Shown: positions 62,242 to 64,000 of the stretch, piece after piece
Layout of the letters: each line of letters opens with the position of its first letter
How positions within the stretch are numbered: the stretch's first letter is position 1
Assembly (NCBI RefSeq): GCF_002902305.1
Contig: NZ_PPPX01000001.1
Location: 1-64,000, forward strand
DNA: 64,000 bases
DNA from: Staphylococcus argensis
GTDB taxonomy: Bacteria > Bacillota > Bacilli > Staphylococcales > Staphylococcaceae
Reading direction: 5' to 3'
The notes under the pieces: model-generated
What the model was told of the DNA's origin: nothing
Seen by the model: the letters and a program-made list of their open reading frames with translations, nothing else
The model's database searches: none
Position numbers and translations under genes: made by a program

Positions 62242-63459
62242 CTAAAATAATTGCGATGCAGCATCCACTAAACTATAACCCCCGAGAAAGGTAATGACTG
62301 CAACGACAAGTCCACCAATCACATTCCATTTCCAGTTATTGATATAGTCACCGAGTAAACCACGACGATTGACGATAATAAAGATCACAATTGCTACAAT
62401 CGGCAAGATCATTCCATTCAATGCTTGTGCGACAAGTACCACCTGAAGCGGTTCGAATCCTAAAGCAGAAGAAATAATGCCAACGATGATGATGCATGCA
62501 AAGACGGTCTTATATTTCTTGCTCGACATACCGCCTTTCCAACCAAGTAAACTGCTAATCGTAGCAGCTGCCCCAGTTGGAGAAGCAAGAGCGGAAGAAA
62601 GACCTGCAGCAAACAAGCCAATACTCATCGCGTAGGGTGCTGCTTGACCTAAGATAGGTTCTAAAGGTCGAGCGAGTTGGATCACACTCGATACTTCTTC
62701 ACCTCGAATCAACGTTGCAGCTGAAATTAAGATCGCTGCTGAAATAATTCCACCAATCGTAATTGATAGAACGGTATCCCAACGCGCAAAGCGTAGCGCT
62801 TTTATACTGTGAAAGCGTTCGTGAACTGCAGTAGAGTGAATAAAGAAATTATAAGGAACTACAGTAGTTCCGATTAAAGCGATAACTGTTAACATGGAGC
62901 CATTTGGAACAGTAGGAATCAACGCGCCTTTAAACACAGCGCCAACATCAGGTTGCACAAGAATCATCGTCGTGATAAAGATGAGCCCCATAATAACCAT
63001 GAGTACAATCATTACTTTTTCTAAAAAATCATAATTCCCTAATACACCAATTAACAAAATAATAATCCCAATAATCGGAGCGACGACGTGCTTCGGCAAA
63101 TGTAACAGGTAAGCTGCTCCGAGTGACGTCCCAATTAAATCACCACTAATATAGGCAGCACAACCAAGTGTTACGACGATTAAGATAAACCACACGAGAA
63201 TGAATTTGCCTACCTTGTGTTGCAGTAATGACTGAATGGCTTCCCCAAGTCCTTCGCGTGTTACTAAAGATAGGCGAATAATCATTTCTTGAACGACAAT
63301 CGTCGCAATTACAGAGAAGACGACTGCCCAAAGTAAACTGTAACCAAAGCCCGCCCCGCTTTGTGTCATCGTAGTGACGGTACCAGGTCCGATAAAGGAA
63401 GCGGTGATAATCATACCTGGCCCTAGTGCCTTCAAGATTTGAATCCCTTTAGATAACAT
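62242..63459 (-). CDS. Nramp-fold transporter lacking canonical metal ligands
   Basis: 405 residues, eleven to twelve membrane helices, clear Nramp/SLC11 family start (ALGPGMIITASFIGPGT). The TM1 metal motif DPGN is replaced by GPGT, and the TM6 MPH motif by VPY (TTVVPYNFFIHS), so the Asp, Asn and Met that hold Mn2+ are all missing. A substrate other than Mn2+ is likely. It lies 48 bases after a ureohydrolase gene in the same direction. Confidence 0.85.
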   Translation of the reverse strand: MLSKGIQILKALGPGMIITASFIGPGTVTTMTQSGAGFGYSLLWAVVFSVIATIVVQEMIIRLSLVTREGLGEAIQSLLQHKVGKFILVWFILIVVTLGCAAYISGDLIGTSLGAAYLLHLPKHVVAPIIGIIILLIGVLGNYDFLEKVMIVLMVIMGLIFITTMILVQPDVGAVFKGALIPTVPNGSMLTVIALIGTTVVPYNFFIHSTAVHERFHSIKALRFARWDTVLSITIGGIISAAILISAATLIRGEEVSSVIQLARPLEPILGQAAPYAMSIGLFAAGLSSALASPTGAAATISSLLGWKGGMSSKKYKTVFACIIIVGIISSALGFEPLQVVLVAQALNGMILPIVAIVIFIIVNRRGLLGDYINNWKWNVIGGLVVAVITFLGGYSLVDAASQLF

Positions 63460-63507
63460 ACTCCCAACCCCTTGTGCGCATATGAGTTATAGTTGAATGC
63501 GCGATAT

Positions 63508-64000
63508 TTAGTTATTATTCAAATAAGCGACGTGACCAGCGAGGACGTACAATACAGCTGTAGAGACGAAGTGTGAAGAGTTCTGATTGGCGTCATTCAT
63601 TGGATAGACTTCTACATAATCCATTCCGCATAAACCGAGTTTGCCAAATTCGTGGATGAGCGTGAGTAATTCGAAAGAAGATAGGCCATTGCCATCCACT
63701 GGACCTCCAGGATTGAAAGCGAAGTCCAAGACATCACTACAGATGGTTAAGTAAACCACGTCAACATCTTGTTGCGCTTGTTCGTAAATGTCTCTAGCGA
63801 AAGCCTTTAAATCTTCAGCGGCGCGAATATCATTGATCGTCAGCGTCTTTGCGCCAGCTTCTTCCGCATAGCGCCCCGTCTCAGGTTGATTGCGCGGCCC
63901 GTGAATGCCAGTATGAATAATACTTTCATTACGTACACCATCAGTCTTATAAAGATGCATAAAAGGTGTATTGCGCGCGAACTTTTCACCTTCATAATCC
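63508..64000 (-). CDS. Ureohydrolase (arginase/agmatinase/formimidoylglutamase family), partial
   Basis: The C-terminal 163 residues of a ureohydrolase; the N-terminus lies beyond the window. Family signs are HTGIHGPRN, the third metal motif TICSDVLDFAFNPGGP, and the catalytic Glu in MDYVEVYP. The first Asp of the usual DxD is Cys here. Such enzymes use two Mn2+ (or Ni2+) to split guanidino or formimino groups. The specific substrate is unresolved. It heads a unit with the Nramp-like gene. Confidence 0.85.
   Translation of the reverse strand, partial: DYEGEKFARNTPFMHLYKTDGVRNESIIHTGIHGPRNQPETGRYAEEAGAKTLTINDIRAAEDLKAFARDIYEQAQQDVDVVYLTICSDVLDFAFNPGGPVDGNGLSSFELLTLIHEFGKLGLCGMDYVEVYPMNDANQNSSHFVSTAVLYVLAGHVAYLNNN

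Noticed and set aside
62110-62246. Minus-strand open frame after the Nramp gene with a segment like NRNKEKDFVIKALRN
   Set aside because: It looks somewhat protein-like but has no start codon after the upstream in-frame stop, so it was not called.

Overview
The window is a stretch of Staphylococcus chromosome. The gene order (rRNA operon end, pdxR/pdxST, nupC, ctsR-mcsA-mcsB-clpC, radA, gltX, cysE-cysS, sigH, rpmG-secE-nusG, rplKA, rplJL, rpoBC, rpsLG, fusA, tuf, kbl) and the protein sequences fit that genus closely. They differ enough from S. aureus, as I remember it, to suggest a coagulase-negative species. I cannot name the species from sequence alone.

Region 1 (1-42 kb) is the conserved information-processing core. 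It starts inside the 3' end of a 5S rRNA gene and carries vitamin B6 synthesis under a divergent MocR regulator, a nucleoside transporter, the CtsR protein quality-control operon, tRNA charging, RNA processing, ribosomal proteins, RNA polymerase and elongation factors. Many control elements can be read directly: CtsR boxes around a promoter, a cysteine T-box, the L10 leader, a candidate rplK leader, a possible rpoB attenuator and a structured tuf leader. Decay also appears here: a second, broken 5S fragment split by a palindromic repeat, a 5'-truncated hydrolase next to a holin-like type I toxin, and an M20 peptidase with a 1-base deletion in its metal-binding motif.

Region 2 (42-57 kb) is accessory: small membrane proteins, a GNAT, a DUF3147-DUF3147-TetR operon with a candidate operator, an ornithine cyclodeaminase-like protein, a membrane M48-type peptidase, a decayed IS30-type element, a YknWXYZ/MacAB-like exporter locus, a serine-rich secreted protein with a neighbouring lipoprotein, an aldo/keto reductase and an unusual lactate/malate-dehydrogenase-family enzyme.

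Region 3 (56.6-64 kb) starts with a tandem array of three Fst-family type I toxin cassettes: two apparently intact and the middle one broken by a stop right after its start codon. Then come thiC under a TPP riboswitch, an amidohydrolase, a cluster of tiny membrane-protein genes, and a two-gene unit of a ureohydrolase (cut by the window end) and an Nramp-fold transporter that lacks the canonical metal ligands. The Fst array and the ureohydrolase/Nramp-like pair are the most promising places for new biology.
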